Below are positions 43,728-54,182 of a stretch of DNA of 64,000 bases, one piece after another. The notes below the pieces were generated by a model, which was given only the letters and a program-made list of their open reading frames with translations, was not told the origin of the DNA and did not search any database. This DNA comes from Nemertoderma westbladi (Eukaryota; Xenacoelomorpha; Nemertodermatida; Nemertodermatidae): assembly GCA_032718475.1 (NCBI GenBank), contig JAUCBJ010007482.1, positions 1 to 64,000 of the forward strand, given 5' to 3'. Both the position numbers and the translations under genes were made by a program. The stretch's first letter is position 1. Every line of letters begins with the position of its first letter.

Positions 43728-44990
43728 CTATATAGCTACCTTTATTTCACCACCTCCAAATCTAAACACAGTATTAGCATCAGAGTGTATTTGTGCTTGG
43801 ACAACTGTGGATAAATCAATCTTAGTAAATGCTAGATAACTATCTAACCAAGCTTCACATCCAACTGTGCGCGTACATCCAGTATCAATAATCATGAATG
43901 GAATAGAAGGTTCAACTATGTATGAAGCTTCAACTTCAAACTCAATACATACATCATTACCAGAGAAATCATCCACATCTCCAAATGAAACAGAATCACA
44001 AAATTTACATCTGGATACCTCACTCTTGTGTGGACAGGCAGCAGCAAAGTGCATGAATGAAGCACAGATATGACAGCGAGGCTTATTACGATGTGGGCAA
44101 TAGGATGCCCAATGCATACTGGAAGAACAAATTCTACAAGGATTCTTGATACTAGGCTGACCAAGCCCACTATGAGCCTCATTTACCTGACTCAGTTTCT
44201 GTGATGCAGGGTTAGCAGGTACCTGCATAGCAGCTGTTGTTGAAAACTTACGGTTGGGCCTGGCCCAGTAAGTGTCTGCCATATTTTCATATTGTTCAGG
44301 ATCAGGATTGACAGTTCTTTCAGAAGGTTGACTGCAACTGCAAGAGCACTTGCAAAAGTTATTTCCAGTATAGAATGTGGGTTCAGTCTTTATTTGTGAA
44401 ATATTTGGCTGCGTAAAAAGCATAGTTGGCTCCTCTTTAGAATTTGAACAAACATTAGCAAACATCCTTAGAAGATTATCACGAACTTTATCTTGCTGTA
44501 GCTCAGTTGTTCCCAATATTAGTCGTTTCTCATATTCAGGAAGGTTTGCACAGTCAATAAGGCTGGCAGATATAACCTTATCGCTTAATTTAATGTCATA
44601 TATCTCTAATCTCCTCAACCGTTGATCAAAATCAGAAATAAATTCTCGCATATTTTGACCCGGTGGCCTATTAAATGATTTGAATTTTACAAAGCTCTCA
44701 TAAGCTGATTCAACTGATGTTTGTTTAAATACCTTATCTAAAACCTCAAGAACTTTACTGAGCCCATCATCATGATCCAATGTTTCAATGTCCAAATCTA
44801 GAACACGGTCCTTAGCTCTGCCCTTTAGTTTTCTAACAATTGCTAGCCCTCGTTTCTTTTTCCCCAAATCTGTAAGGCGAGCCCAAATATCTACTTCTTT
44901 CCGCCATTTCTCATAGTCAGTAACATTTGGTTCAAATTCAGGAGGCTCCTTGTAGCTTTTAATACTGCTATAATCGGCATCAGTTGCCAT
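43728..44990 (-). CDS. Copia Gag with zinc motifs and protease active site
   Basis: 420 residues from MATDADYSSIKSYKEPPEF. The N-terminal 200 residues match the helical capsid-like region of copia Gag (EKWRKEVDIWARLTDL; FNRPPGQNMREFISDFDQRL). Two or three Cys/His motifs follow near residues 285-335 (CRICSSSMHWASYC, CHICASFMHFAAAC), of CCHC type. The aspartic protease motif FMIIDTGCTRTVG is near residue 368, and the frame ends after FRFGGGEIKVAI. Gag packages element RNA in virus-like particles. The start lies 0.5 kb inside the 5' LTR. Confidence 0.93.
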   Translation of the reverse strand: MATDADYSSIKSYKEPPEFEPNVTDYEKWRKEVDIWARLTDLGKKKRGLAIVRKLKGRAKDRVLDLDIETLDHDDGLSKVLEVLDKVFKQTSVESAYESFVKFKSFNRPPGQNMREFISDFDQRLRRLEIYDIKLSDKVISASLIDCANLPEYEKRLILGTTELQQDKVRDNLLRMFANVCSNSKEEPTMLFTQPNISQIKTEPTFYTGNNFCKCSCSCSQPSERTVNPDPEQYENMADTYWARPNRKFSTTAAMQVPANPASQKLSQVNEAHSGLGQPSIKNPCRICSSSMHWASYCPHRNKPRCHICASFMHFAAACPHKSEVSRCKFCDSVSFGDVDDFSGNDVCIEFEVEASYIVEPSIPFMIIDTGCTRTVGCEAWLDSYLAFTKIDLSTVVQAQIHSDANTVFRFGGGEIKVAI

Positions 44991-45487
44991 ATCCCCTTTC
45001 AGGGTGTCCGTCCACCACGATTCTGAATAGATGAGTACCGGTAGTGCTCCCCTGATATCTGATATTCACACTACTGCACTAGTGCAGCAGTAAAAGTATA
45101 TATCATACCCTCTACCTCGGTATATTCAGATATTAGTTGTTCAGCAGTTACGAATTACAGAATTGACCCACTGATGTAGAATCATGAATGTGTAGTGGTA
45201 TACAGGCGCAGATGCTTCCAACTACCGGCAGACCGGTATGGTATGTTCTATAAAAGCTGTAAGTTCTAAGCCTAATACTGAAATGATGTAACCAGTACCG
45301 GTACCAGTGACCAGTTGCCAGTAGGCTAATGCTTTTGCACTTGTGCTTGCCAGTTAGCCTAATGCAGTAATGACTTGAATGACTGAAGGATGTGATCTTT
45401 TTCCAACCTGTTACTGTGTTATTATATCTCTCCACTCCTGCATGAATCTGTCTGTATCACGGATCACCATTTTCATTTTTGGGTTGA

Positions 45488-45500
45488 CGCTCTGCTACCA
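45488..45500 (-). promoter_or_regulatory. Copia primer binding site (initiator tRNA-Met)
   Basis: TGGTAGCAGAGCG on the minus strand starts one base after the 5' LTR. Its first 11 bases are complementary to the 3' end of animal initiator tRNA-Met (TGGTAGCAGAG), the common copia primer. Confidence 0.85.
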
Positions 45501-45501
45501 T

Positions 45502-45827
45502 TGTTAGTGTCCCAATGTTGCAATGGCGTATTGATAAATAAACAACAAAGGTGCAATAGGTAGATATTATATTGCTAAGTTTGATTACAGTTTATTATAG
45601 TTATAAAGACACCAGACGAAGGGTTCAGCCCCAACTCCCGTACCTATATTCCTACAACACTGAATCAACTGTCTGACAGTAGATCATACCTACTGCAGAA
45701 CACACGACTGCACAACTACGTACAAGATCACTGAAACATATATATTAACTGATATCCCTATTTTCAGTCTTTACCCAATCAGGCCTAGCCAAGCTAGATA
45801 CTGTAAAGTATAAACCCGAGTCTAACA
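45502..45827 (-). repeat. Copia 5' LTR
   Basis: 326 bp, about 99% identical to 40277-40601: one C insertion (AGCCCCAA against AGCCCAA) and two substitutions were seen. Followed on the plus side by CAAAG. Confidence 0.93.
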
Positions 45828-45860
45828 CAAAGAACAGATGCACTTTGAGACCCCGACTGT
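45828..45860. mobile_element. Mariner-like element, right end after copia insertion
   Basis: The sequence CAAAGAACAGATGCACTTTG continues to CCCCGACTG and TATA. Joined in register with the bases before 40277, it completes a TIR identical to the left end at 38221. Confidence 0.85.
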
Positions 45861-46883
45861 ATATTAAATCAACCGTAATAGAATGATACAGCCAATGGGA
45901 GGTAGGACATGTGTATAATGGCACTGATTGGGCGTTAAAACCCTCAGTAAAGCATGGCTTAACTGAAACAGGCAATATTATATAGTAACCAACTTTATCA
46001 ATGAAAAATGGTGTATTGAGCTTAAAATTAGTAAAATAAGTAATCTAAAAGGCTAAGTTCACACGTGCAGCAACATGGCTTATTGCTGGACGGAAAATAG
46101 TGTGTACTAAGCCTTTATGAATTAGAGATTAATGTAGTCTGGTAACATCATACTTGACGATCTGGACATGGTCCACGAGGAGGATGACGCTACGTTTTTT
46201 CGGAAGATTTGGGTACTATGACCTACACGATGCTGCGAATTTATCCAAAATATCCCAGAATACACCAAAATACCCCATAACAATTCAAAAATACCTGATT
46301 AACAGTGAGCTGGAAAGGGAACGGAACAGGTTACAGTTTTTGGGGTATTTTCGAACTATTTTGGGGTCTTTTGGTATCTTTTGGGTTTTTTTTGGTAATT
46401 CGTAGGACCGAGAGCTTCTGCCTAAGAAATTCAAGGATACAGTGAAAACGTTTGTGACACTTTTTTCAAATAAAACAAATTGGATATAAAAATAACGTAA
46501 CGTTATCGAATGAAGGGGGTGGGAATGTGGGACGATACTCCTTACCATGCTGGGCGGGGTGTATACAAAACATGATAGTGTAGTGTTTGCATTGTATATT
46601 TGATATGTATTATTGGACGTTTGTTATTCCTTATACACAATATTTATGAATAATTTCATCGGTTGTCTCCTACAGCTACTAACATCTACATAAATTACTG
46701 TAACAAATACTGTAGTTCCCAACACCATGTACAGTACAGTACTGTATGTATAAGTACAGGAGGCGTTAAAACATCGTAATTTCAAGCAGTCACTGATTGT
46801 TAAGCAATATGGACTACCAAGGGTAGTTCTTTTTACAGAACACAAGCGAACACACAAGAACACACCCGAACACACTCCAAGAG
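45861..46883. other. No gene seen; small inverted CAAAATACCCCA repeats at 46250-46400
   Basis: Two short arrays of opposite orientation, CCAAAATAYCCC-like at 46243-46300 and TTTTGGGGTATTTT-like at 46338-46400, form an imperfect palindrome. The ORFs at 46154-46405 and 46285-46548 are by-products of these repeats. Confidence 0.6.
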
Positions 46884-47619
46884 CACAAAAAATAACACCG
46901 TGTACCAACTTTTAGATAAAATTAGCTATGCGTTGTTTTTCTATAAGAAAATTTCCGAAATTATTGAATAAATTGTCGCGAAATTAAATAATCATTAAAT
47001 ATTCATTTCTTTATCAGGTAGGCCTATTATTTGTTGTGTACTGCTGTACTGTATAACAAACTATGTAGGGAAGCCTACCGGGTACAGTACCTGTCACATA
47101 TATAGTACTGTAATAGCGGGTTAGCTAATAGGCCTGTTTGCCGGTACGTACTAAAAGGTAGAACGATCTATAACGGGCTATAACTTTCCTATAACAAGCT
47201 ATAACCACCTATAACGAGCTATAATCTGAAAATTTACAATAAAAAAACCTATTTTAGAATGGATTTATTTTCCTAGACAGTAATTTATTACGCAATTTGG
47301 TTTTTTAGTCCATAATGCTTTTCATCTTTGTGGTCATCAGTCAGCGAAATCAGTCATTTACTGAATTAGTCAGCATGCCACTACTGCATTTTCTGACTAT
47401 CAGACAGTGCCGCAGTGGAGAGGTCTCACATCTCTCTGTCTATCCTCCATCCTGCTGCTATCCGCTGTCAGCTTCTGGTCGATTAGAATACAGGAATATA
47501 GTGAGCAATATAGGCCAATAAAATAAACTTACCAGTATCAATTAGGCATCAGTATTTTTCAGACCACCGTGTTAATCCAAAACTTAAACACACCCAAGGG
47601 GCGTATTTTTAGTGTAAAT

Positions 47620-47765
47620 TGTTGGATGGAAAGGTGTAAAGGTTCTGACAAACTGTTTTATTATCTTCTCTCTAGTGGTATATAAATGAAACTGTAAGTG
47701 AGATTAGTAGATATATTTACATGTGCCATCCTGCGGTTGATATTAGTATTTGTATTAGTCTAACA
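47620..47765 (-). repeat. Ty3/gypsy 3' LTR (146 bp)
   Basis: Differs from its partner around ATTTACATGTGCCATCC (partner ATTTAGATGCGACATCC). Confidence 0.9.
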
Positions 47766-47867
47766 ATACCCCCTCGCATTGAATGATACTTGCACTAACG
47801 TAACGCTACGTTTGTATAACACACTCATGCAAATATATCTCGCGTAATTATTTAATAATATATATAT

Positions 47868-48120
47868 CTAAATATGTATAGTGTATTGTTTTCCACTTCT
47901 TAAAGTTTTTGTAACCGTATTAGTTCGTGGTGGATGATCTGTGTTCTGCGATACGGGTTGTATTATTTCTTCCCTTTCTCCTTCTCGACGTTGATGTGTC
48001 ATTCCTTCTTGTAATCGACTTAATCTTGGTTGTCTATTTGTAGATGGAGGATCAATTCTGGCGCATTCTCTATTTTCACTGTAACATAAATTACGCATCG
48101 TATTTACGCAATCCCTTTGC
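47868..48120 (-). pseudogene. Ty3/gypsy pol C-terminal remnant
   Basis: A polar C-terminus (RIDPPSTNRQPRLSRL ... TLRSGKQYTIHI) close to the 3' LTR, as is usual for the tail of gypsy pol. It follows the protease remnant directly, and the ~2.5 kb normally coding for RT, RNase H and integrase are absent. Confidence 0.65.
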
Positions 48121-48334
48121 AAAATCCTCGTAATTTTGATGTACATTCATGTAATTGTTCATTGCTGAATTTGTTTTTGTATATTTCGTATGATATGGCA
48201 CTGTGTTTTGCCCCTGGATCAAATTCCATTGTAAGAGGTATTTCATTAATTCGTGTTTGTAATACGATCGAATCCACTTTTGGAAGCTGTACTTTATCTA
48301 TGGTATGTGGATCGCTTATTTCCGTACTTTGCAA
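48104..48334 (-). pseudogene. Ty3/gypsy protease remnant
   Basis: Contains LTMEFDPGAKHSAIS, the retropepsin active-site region, with D-P-G where the family has D-S/T-G; the substrate-binding Ser/Thr is replaced by Pro, which should inactivate it. It ends after KLRGFCKG, where the pol deletion begins. The frame is offset from the zinc-knuckle frame. Confidence 0.75.
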
Positions 48335-48745
48335 ATATATGTTATCGTTGTTTCCTTCATTGTATCTCCCATAACATTCTCAATGTCTACAGCATGGGAT
48401 GTAGGTTTTTTGTCCTGAAAGCGAACACTTTTAGTCTTTTGTTTTTTAATGCACGCTTTTTCTACATGACCTTTTATGTTGCAAAATGAGCAAACAATGT
48501 TAGGATTTAGTCGACAATGGTTTGATTTGTGTCCTTGTTTCCCACACCGATAACATGTTATAGAATATTGATTGCAATTTTCGGTAGATTTGTAAGGTTT
48601 ATATGAAGGAGATCTTACCTTTGTATGGCGATATTTATCTTTTGGAAATCCTGAACTTTGTGTAGTGACGCGAAACGTGTCAAATTCTGGTTTCCTACCT
48701 GATTGTGCCACTTTATATGCCTCTTCATAATTTTTTGCTGTACAG
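48316..48745 (-). pseudogene. Ty3/gypsy gag C-terminus with two zinc knuckles
   Basis: Encodes YEEAYKVAQSGRKPEFD, then CYRCGKQGHKSNHC and CSFCNIKGHVEKAC, two CCHC nucleic-acid-binding knuckles about 20 residues apart. The frame differs from that of the upstream gag by one base (near 48745, in an A6 run), probably a small indel. Confidence 0.85.
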
Positions 48746-49277
48746 TAACCAAAGCTTCTGAAAATGAAATGTCTTTCGCGTGTATTAGTTCTGCTGCAAC
48801 ATGTTCGTCTCGTACCCCGGCAATTAGTTGTTCTCGTAAACGGTCATCTAATGCTTCTTGAAATTCGCAATTTCTTGAAATATTTCTTAGACGTTTGGCG
48901 AAATCCGTGATGTTTTCTCCCGATGTCTCAGTCGCTTGTATGAATCGTTTTCTTTCGACTTCTTTTGATTTACCTTTTCTGAAATATTTTGTAAGTGATT
49001 TTTCTAAATTTTCGAATGGTTCTTTAGAAATGTCTGCTGGAAACATCAAATCAGATAGTAAATCTAAAGTTTGTAAACCACAATTGGCGATGAACATGTT
49101 TGTTTCAGCCTGTAATATTTCGTTCGGTTCCATTAAATTTCCATCGGCTCTTCTCCATGTAGTTGTACGTAGAATTGTATTGAACATTAATAGATAAGTG
49201 TCCCATCTATCTGAATCTGGATTAAATGCCTTGCAAATGTTTGTAAATTTAGTTCCCATTGCAGGTGCATTTGCCAT
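48740..49277 (-). CDS. Ty3/gypsy Gag N-terminal and capsid part
   Basis: Starts MANAPAMGTKFTNICKAF and runs through a capsid-like region (DRWDTYLLMFNTILR; FRKGKSKEVERKRFIQAT; ITDFAKRLRNISRNCEF; LREQLIAGVRDEHV). The pattern W..Y ... F....QR/KR ... R-L-R ... D-x-L-R-E-x-L-I-x-G is that of gypsy Gag. After VTVQQK the frame goes wrong and ends at 48615. Confidence 0.88.
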
Positions 49278-49434
49278 TCTCGTAAGTTTGTACCGTAATT
49301 TGAGTTTGAGTTACACAATCACAATTAATTATCAAAGTTAATTTGATTTGTAAGATTTCAAATTGTAATTTGAAATTAAATTATGTAATTAATATATGTA
49401 AAATGTGAATGTGAATCTGTACTCGCAGCGCCAA

Positions 49435-49580
49435 TGTTGGATGGAAAGGTGTAAAGGTTCTGACAAACTGTTTTATTATCTTCTCTCTAGTGGTATATAA
49501 ATGAAACTGTAAGTGAGATTAGTAGATATATTTAGATGCGACATCCTGCGGTTGATATTAGTATTTGTATTAGTCTAACA
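49435..49580 (-). repeat. Ty3/gypsy 5' LTR (146 bp)
   Basis: The inner edge is followed on the minus strand by TTGGCGCTGCGAGTAC, which fits the position of a primer binding site (TGGCGCTGCG...). I did not assign the tRNA. Confidence 0.88.
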
Positions 49581-50137
49581 TAAATTTTCATATTATAGCT
49601 CGTTATAGGTGATTATAGCTTGTTCATAGGAAGTTGTTATAGCCCAATATAGATCGTTATAGCCCGTTATAGATCGCTCTACCTTTTAGTACGTACCCTG
49701 CTTGCCTGTGTACTGGAATAGCTTGGTCTGGAACTGATTGCTGAGGATATGAATTAGGATGTTAGGCCCGCTACCGTACGTACTGTACATGACGTACGGT
49801 ACAACATACAGTAGGTACCGATACCTGTACCTACTGTACCTGCCTACTGCTGCACTGGAATATAAAGAGCTGGGTCCAGGTTAGGTACCTACACTGGCAG
49901 AGTGGCAGGTACCGGTAGGGATCTCTGTCCCGGTGCTAATCATTAACTTAGGCCTACTACTACTGTATGTTAAATTATTAGTTGTCGGCTTAGGCTAGGC
50001 CTGATCTGATAAGAAATGAATATTTAATTTCGCGATGATTTTATTCAATAATTTCGGGAATTTTCTTATAGAAAAGCAACGCGTGGCTAATTTTATCTAA
50101 AAGTTGGTACCTGGTGTTATTTTTTTGTGAAATTAAC

Positions 50138-50262
50138 AAATTTTGAATGATTTGGCACAGGCATAGTGAAATTAACTGTCCGACAGTCCAGAAATCAACA
50201 AATTTTGAATGTTTTGGCATAGGCATGTTGAAATCAACTGTCTGACAGTCCAGAAATCAGCA
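50138..50262. repeat. Tandem duplication, ~61-bp unit
   Basis: Two copies of AACAAATTTTGAATG.TTTGGCA to CTGTCNGACAGTCCAGAAATC. The inner GTCNGACAG is self-complementary. Confidence 0.8.
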
Positions 50263-50565
50263 GTCTGACAGTTTGAAGAAATACATACCTAAAAAGTCAT
50301 TAAAGGGACAACAAAAGTCATTATGCACAATTCGTAAAAAAAAGGCGGACAAAAAAGTCAAATAAATGGACGTAAAATATCTCTGCCAAGTTTTATTGCG
50401 TCCAGTCTCCCCCACTATCTGGCATAATCTTGTGCTTAGTCGGCCTTATAGTGGACAACCCATGACTTTCTTGTGACGCATCTTAAAGGAAACTGGCCAT
50501 GAAGATGCGGATGATCTAGCAATGTCATGGGTGATATGGAGTTGTGGGCGATGTTTTGATGTTAG

Positions 50566-50741
50566 GACAATTGCAAACTGGACAATTGCGACACGGACAA
50601 TTGCGACCCGGACAATTGCGACCCGGACAATTGCGACCCATGATTTTGGGAAAAAATGATGGGTCGCAATTGACCGGGTCGCAATTGTCCGGTTCGCAAT
50701 TGACCAGGTCGCGATTGTCCGGGTCGCAATTGTCCGTATCC
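50566..50741. repeat. Palindromic array of GGACAATTGCGACCC units (1)
   Basis: About five units of 15 bp in one orientation (50575-50640) face five in the other (50663-50741) across ATGATTTTGGGAAAAAATGAT. A whole-array hairpin can form. Repetitive LRPGQ and QLSGS ORFs come from this. Confidence 0.9.
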
Positions 50742-50800
50742 AGATAAAAAGATGTAATGTATATCATTGATAAATATCATTGTATCATTGTATATCATTG

Positions 50801-50945
50801 ACAATTGCGACCCGACAATTGCGACCCGGACAATTGCGACCTGGAAAATTGCGATCCATAATTTTTATTTATAAACATGGGTCGCAATTGACCGGGTCGC
50901 AATTGTCCGGGTTGCAATTGTCCGGGTCGCAATTTTCCGGACTCC
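50801..50945. repeat. Palindromic array of GGACAATTGCGACCC units (2)
   Basis: A second array of the same 15-bp unit, four units against four, with an AT-rich centre (CATAATTTTTATTTATAAAC). Separated from array 1 by ATATCATTG repeats (50755-50800). Confidence 0.9.
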
Positions 50946-52354
50946 CGCAATTTTGTCTACAAGCCGGCACAGTATTCTTAATATACAGTACAGGCCACCA
51001 GAAAAAGCAGATTTCATCCAATGTGATCACATGTGAACACATTTGTTCAAGTCATCTGATTGGCAGGTTATGGCGAGTTATCTAGCTAACTTGCTGGGAC
51101 CGACAAAGGCTTAGTGTGCGGTGCGCCTGTATGTCTGATATCAGGTAGATGAGAGAGCCCACAGGGCGTAACATTGCAGACATGGGCTGTATTGGTAGAG
51201 AGAGAACTACATACAAGACCACATGGAGGTTCATGGAGTGTATGGGAGTGGATGGGTATATGGATGAACGAGCCTAGACATTGAATAATTAATTTAGTGC
51301 AGGGAGATGTCGCGCCATTAGTCTGACACCGAGAGGGCACAGAGAAACACCAGAAGATGGCTTAACATCACTAACTATAGGCCTGCCTACTAGACACTAT
51401 TAACCGCACACTATAAAGGTAAACAAAATCCTTATCGCATTTCCAGCTGCAGTGAGTGACAGTTTGCGGCAAACTACAGAGAGTTTCCAGATTACTAAGC
51501 GTTTCAAAAGTATTCAATTGTATCCTTTGGCGAAAAAATTTTGGTTGTTGCCAATTCAATTATGTTCAATTATGTTCAATTGTCCCGTTCAACAACATTA
51601 CATTACACTGGTACACATTTGATAAAATGTGTTCACAATTGTACAAATCTGCGTTTTCTGGTGGCCTGTACTGTATGTAATATATTTATTTATATATAAT
51701 GCAGCTGCAATGAAGCATACCGATCATAGTAGCAGTATCAACTCTAAACTCAATTAAGCCTACAGCGTGTTTTATCGGATCCCTAAAACCATATCCCATA
51801 GACTGCACTGGGCCAAAATTATAGGCAACAATTGTTTTCTCTCAGATTTGTATATAAGTTACACATATTGTTCCATTTTGCTAAACAAGTAATCATGACA
51901 AATTTTTGGAAAATTCATTGCCATCTTAAGGTAGCACAAGCACCTTAAACATTTCGCACCAAAGCGACACTGTGCGTGACAGCCTCATAAACTCAATTTT
52001 CGTGTTGACCAACTTGTACCCGTACATGTAGAATACTAATCTTAGGCTCATTTGAACCGCAATGATGGACTTAATAGGTGTATATTAGGGCGGTGCGTTT
52101 TTTATTTTTTTTAGATTTCATTGTTCTACAGTACAGGTGCACAAAAGTTGCCAAATGGTAAATAACTTATTTATTTATTATTTTTTATTTATTATTATTA
52201 TTTATTTATTATTATTTATTATTACTCCTTTATTATTAATTATCATCAGAACCACTTACTAAGCGCTTTCTTATTGGTGGAATATTCAAATATATTAATA
52301 GTCCAATCAGATAGCTTGAAATTAGGATGTTAGTAGTAGGGTCTTGGGCGGCTC
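50946..52354. other. No gene seen
   Basis: Small ORFs only. A TTATTTATTATT microsatellite is at 52165-52240. Confidence 0.6.
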
Positions 52355-52634
52355 GGTGACAGTTAGACCTCACTGACACCCATTGGGTGTCATATGACAC
52401 TCTATTATCACCCATAGGGTGTCATTGGGTGTCATTGGCGCCAGACTGTCTGGGTGACACCTCCCAATTAGACTAATTAGACCCTAATTGACAGGTGTCA
52501 TCAATTAATTTGTACAATTAAACCCTAATAGGTGTCTTACGACTCCTAATTAGGGTTTAATTGATTATCCTATTTAATCAGACTGATTAGCGCCCTGACA
52601 CACAATGGGTCATCAGTGGTGTCTAACTGTCACC
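52355..52634. mobile_element. Short MITE with GGTGACAGTTAGAC ends
   Basis: GGTGACAGTTAGACCTCACTGA at the left faces an inverse copy at 52611-52634 (two mismatches). The inside is filled with TGACACC/GGTGTCA and TTAGGGTTTAATT palindromic motifs. About 280 bp, with no coding capacity. A target duplication was not evident. Confidence 0.65.
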
Positions 52635-52984
52635 TAGAGGACCAAGAGGGTGTCATAAGTGACACCGCGGCTCTTTTATTTATTAATACCTATTTATTTG
52701 TATTTAATTTTAATTTATTTATTTGTATTTTTTTAATTGTACTTTATTTTAGATTTACCAATAATTAGTTTTATATATTGGTTTCTATATGACCTCATTG
52801 ACTTTCATCTCGTTATACTTAGACATAGGGTATACAGCTCCCTTACTGGTAACTAATTACTCTTATCTATATCCAGACAGCTTTATCGTTGACCTTTGAC
52901 CCCCAATTAGCTTTAACCAAGCAACAGCTTATTAATAATAGTTGTATCCAAGCGCTCCGCCCCCCTCTCGTGACACCTCTGATT

Positions 52985-53450
52985 ACTAATTACTCTTACA
53001 TATATCCAGCCGTCTGCAGTTCCATAGTCTGCCGTTAGAGGGCATATTATCTGTAAATTAACATCTTCTCTAACTTTGTTATTTTAATTTCGAATAGGTT
53101 TAAACTCGGTAGGCATCTACTACGGTATAGGCCATATCTTTGGCGGAGTCATAGAGTAGTCTGAAGTTCCACTGTCTGCCGCTAGAGGGCGTATTATTTG
53201 AAAATTAACATATTCTCTAGCTTTGTTATTTACAACCCGCAAAACTATGAAGTTATATTGCTTAAGAGTTCTAAGGGGCGAGCCATGAGGCAAGATGTTT
53301 GAGACTTATTTAGATATATTATTACTTAATTTTAACCCCCCAGTCGGTATCTATTACAATATGGGCTATATATTTTATATGTTTTACGGAGTCACAGAGT
53401 AGTCTGAAGTTCCTCAGTCTGCTACTAGAAGGCGAAATGTCTCAAAGTGA
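52985..53450. repeat. Three diverged tandem copies containing CTGCCGCTAGAGGGCG
   Basis: Copies near 53020, 53165 and 53405 share GAAGTTCC..AGTCTGC and TAGAGGGC(A/G), followed in the first two by TATT.TCTGTAAATTAACAT-like sequence and CTTTGTTATTT. Spacing is unequal (about 145 and 240 bp). Confidence 0.7.
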
Positions 53451-53540
53451 AAACCATATGGTAGCCATGAATTGGTTACTAGGCAATAATACTGCATTTT
53501 GAAACGTTAGGCCTATTGCTGACCGAACGAAAACTGCCCT

Positions 53541-53613
53541 GGTTCATGAAGGGATCGAACCCATGACATACGGGAGATGTGAATTCAACGCAACCATTAC
53601 ACCAAGGTGGAAC
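53541..53613 (-). repeat. tRNA-derived SINE head or tRNA pseudogene
   Basis: The minus strand has an A-box-like TTGGTGTAATGG and a B box GGGTTCGATCCC separated as in a 73-nt tRNA. The acceptor stem pairs only at the outer GTTC/GAAC and the T stem is weak, so it is unlikely to be a functional tRNA. Confidence 0.6.
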
Positions 53614-53665
53614 AGTAACCTTCGTTCGTTGACATTCGGATTTGTAAGACTCTCATTTAAGACCT

Positions 53666-54182
53666 TGTAAAAGCGTCTGTGGGATATAACTGGCCCTTTT
53701 GCTTCGCAATCCAGTTTCCCCCCTAGGCGCTGGAATACTCTAAAAGACTCTCTAACTATATATAATTTCCCCTCGCCCGCAAGGTACCGTTATAGGTGTT
53801 TTAACGGACATAAAAGTCATTCTGCTATATACGTGTTTTGGCGGACATGGTAAGGCAAAAAACCTGCAATGCACCAAATACCTTTACACAGCTTAGCCTT
53901 GATGATTCATATTACGACATCTAACAGCTGGTTGCTGACATGGGAACAGCCATTGGACACATGGTTCTTTGTTTAGCTTAAGCCAATCAGAGCGATTTTT
54001 TCTGTCGATGTGGAGGTATTCGGCCGATCATACTGGGAGTGTTCAGTCTTACTGTTTTTTTTCTTGATACTTTGTGTTGTTGCTATCTAGGCCAGGAACA
54101 CCGGCTCTAGAGTCAATTCGTTTTCATACTTTAGAAGAAACATTAGTAGGCTTAAATTATAGAGCGTATAACTGTTATCTTG
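53666..54182 (+). repeat. BEL/Pao 5' LTR (copy 2)
   Basis: It starts TGTAAAAGCG and ends GCGTATAACTGTTATCT, matching the two ends of the 447-bp LTR of copy 1. Shared internal blocks are GTTTTAACGGACATAAAA, AATCAGAGCGATTTT and CATTAGTAGGCTT. Overall divergence from copy 1 is considerable, with indels, so the two copies belong to different subfamilies. Confidence 0.8.

Larger units (their letters stand above)
40277..45827 (-). mobile_element. Ty1/copia retrotransposon, nearly intact
   Basis: LTRs of 325 and 326 bp start TGTTAG and end CTAACA and differ at about three positions. The element is flanked by the 5-bp duplication CAAAG (40272-40276 and 45828-45832). On the minus strand the order is LTR, primer site, gag, protease, integrase, RT, RNase H, polypurine tract, LTR: the integrase-before-RT order that defines copia. 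It contains two frameshifts and one nonsense codon, so this copy is probably dead, yet its LTRs are about 99% identical. It is inserted in the right TIR of a mariner-like element. Confidence 0.95.
47620..49580 (-). mobile_element. Ty3/gypsy element, internally deleted, TAAAT duplication
   Basis: Short 146-bp LTRs (47620-47765 and 49435-49580; TGTTGGATGG...TCTAACA) differ at three adjacent-region positions. The 5-bp duplication TAAAT flanks the element on both sides. Inside on the minus strand are gag, two zinc knuckles, a protease remnant and then the last ~80 codons of pol, with RT, RNase H and integrase missing. It is a non-autonomous derivative that could have been mobilised by an intact relative. 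Confidence 0.92.
46884..50129. mobile_element. Large inverted-repeat element (about 1.3 kb before insertion)
   Basis: The outer arms 46884-47022 and 50001-50129 are inverse copies (CACAAAAAATAACACC ... TTTAGATAAAATTAGC ... CGAAATTATTGAATAAA). A second pair of arms (47143-47245 and 49581-49697) lies inside, made of CTATAACGRGCTATAA units starting from GGTACGTACTAAAAGG. The right inner arm has one additional unit. An LTR retrotransposon (47620-49580) interrupts the middle. No transposase is seen; ends and target duplication of the outer element are not certain. Confidence 0.7.

Noticed and set aside
46154-46548. Overlapping ORFs rich in Phe/Gly and Lys/Pro
   Set aside because: Produced by the small inverted CAAAATACCCCA arrays.
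50525-51085. ORFs rich in LRPGQ, QLSGS and NCDPDN
   Set aside because: They are translations of the GGACAATTGCGACCC palindromic units in several frames.
53541-53613. Functional tRNA gene
   Set aside because: A and B boxes are good but the acceptor and T stems do not pair; treated as a SINE head or pseudogene.
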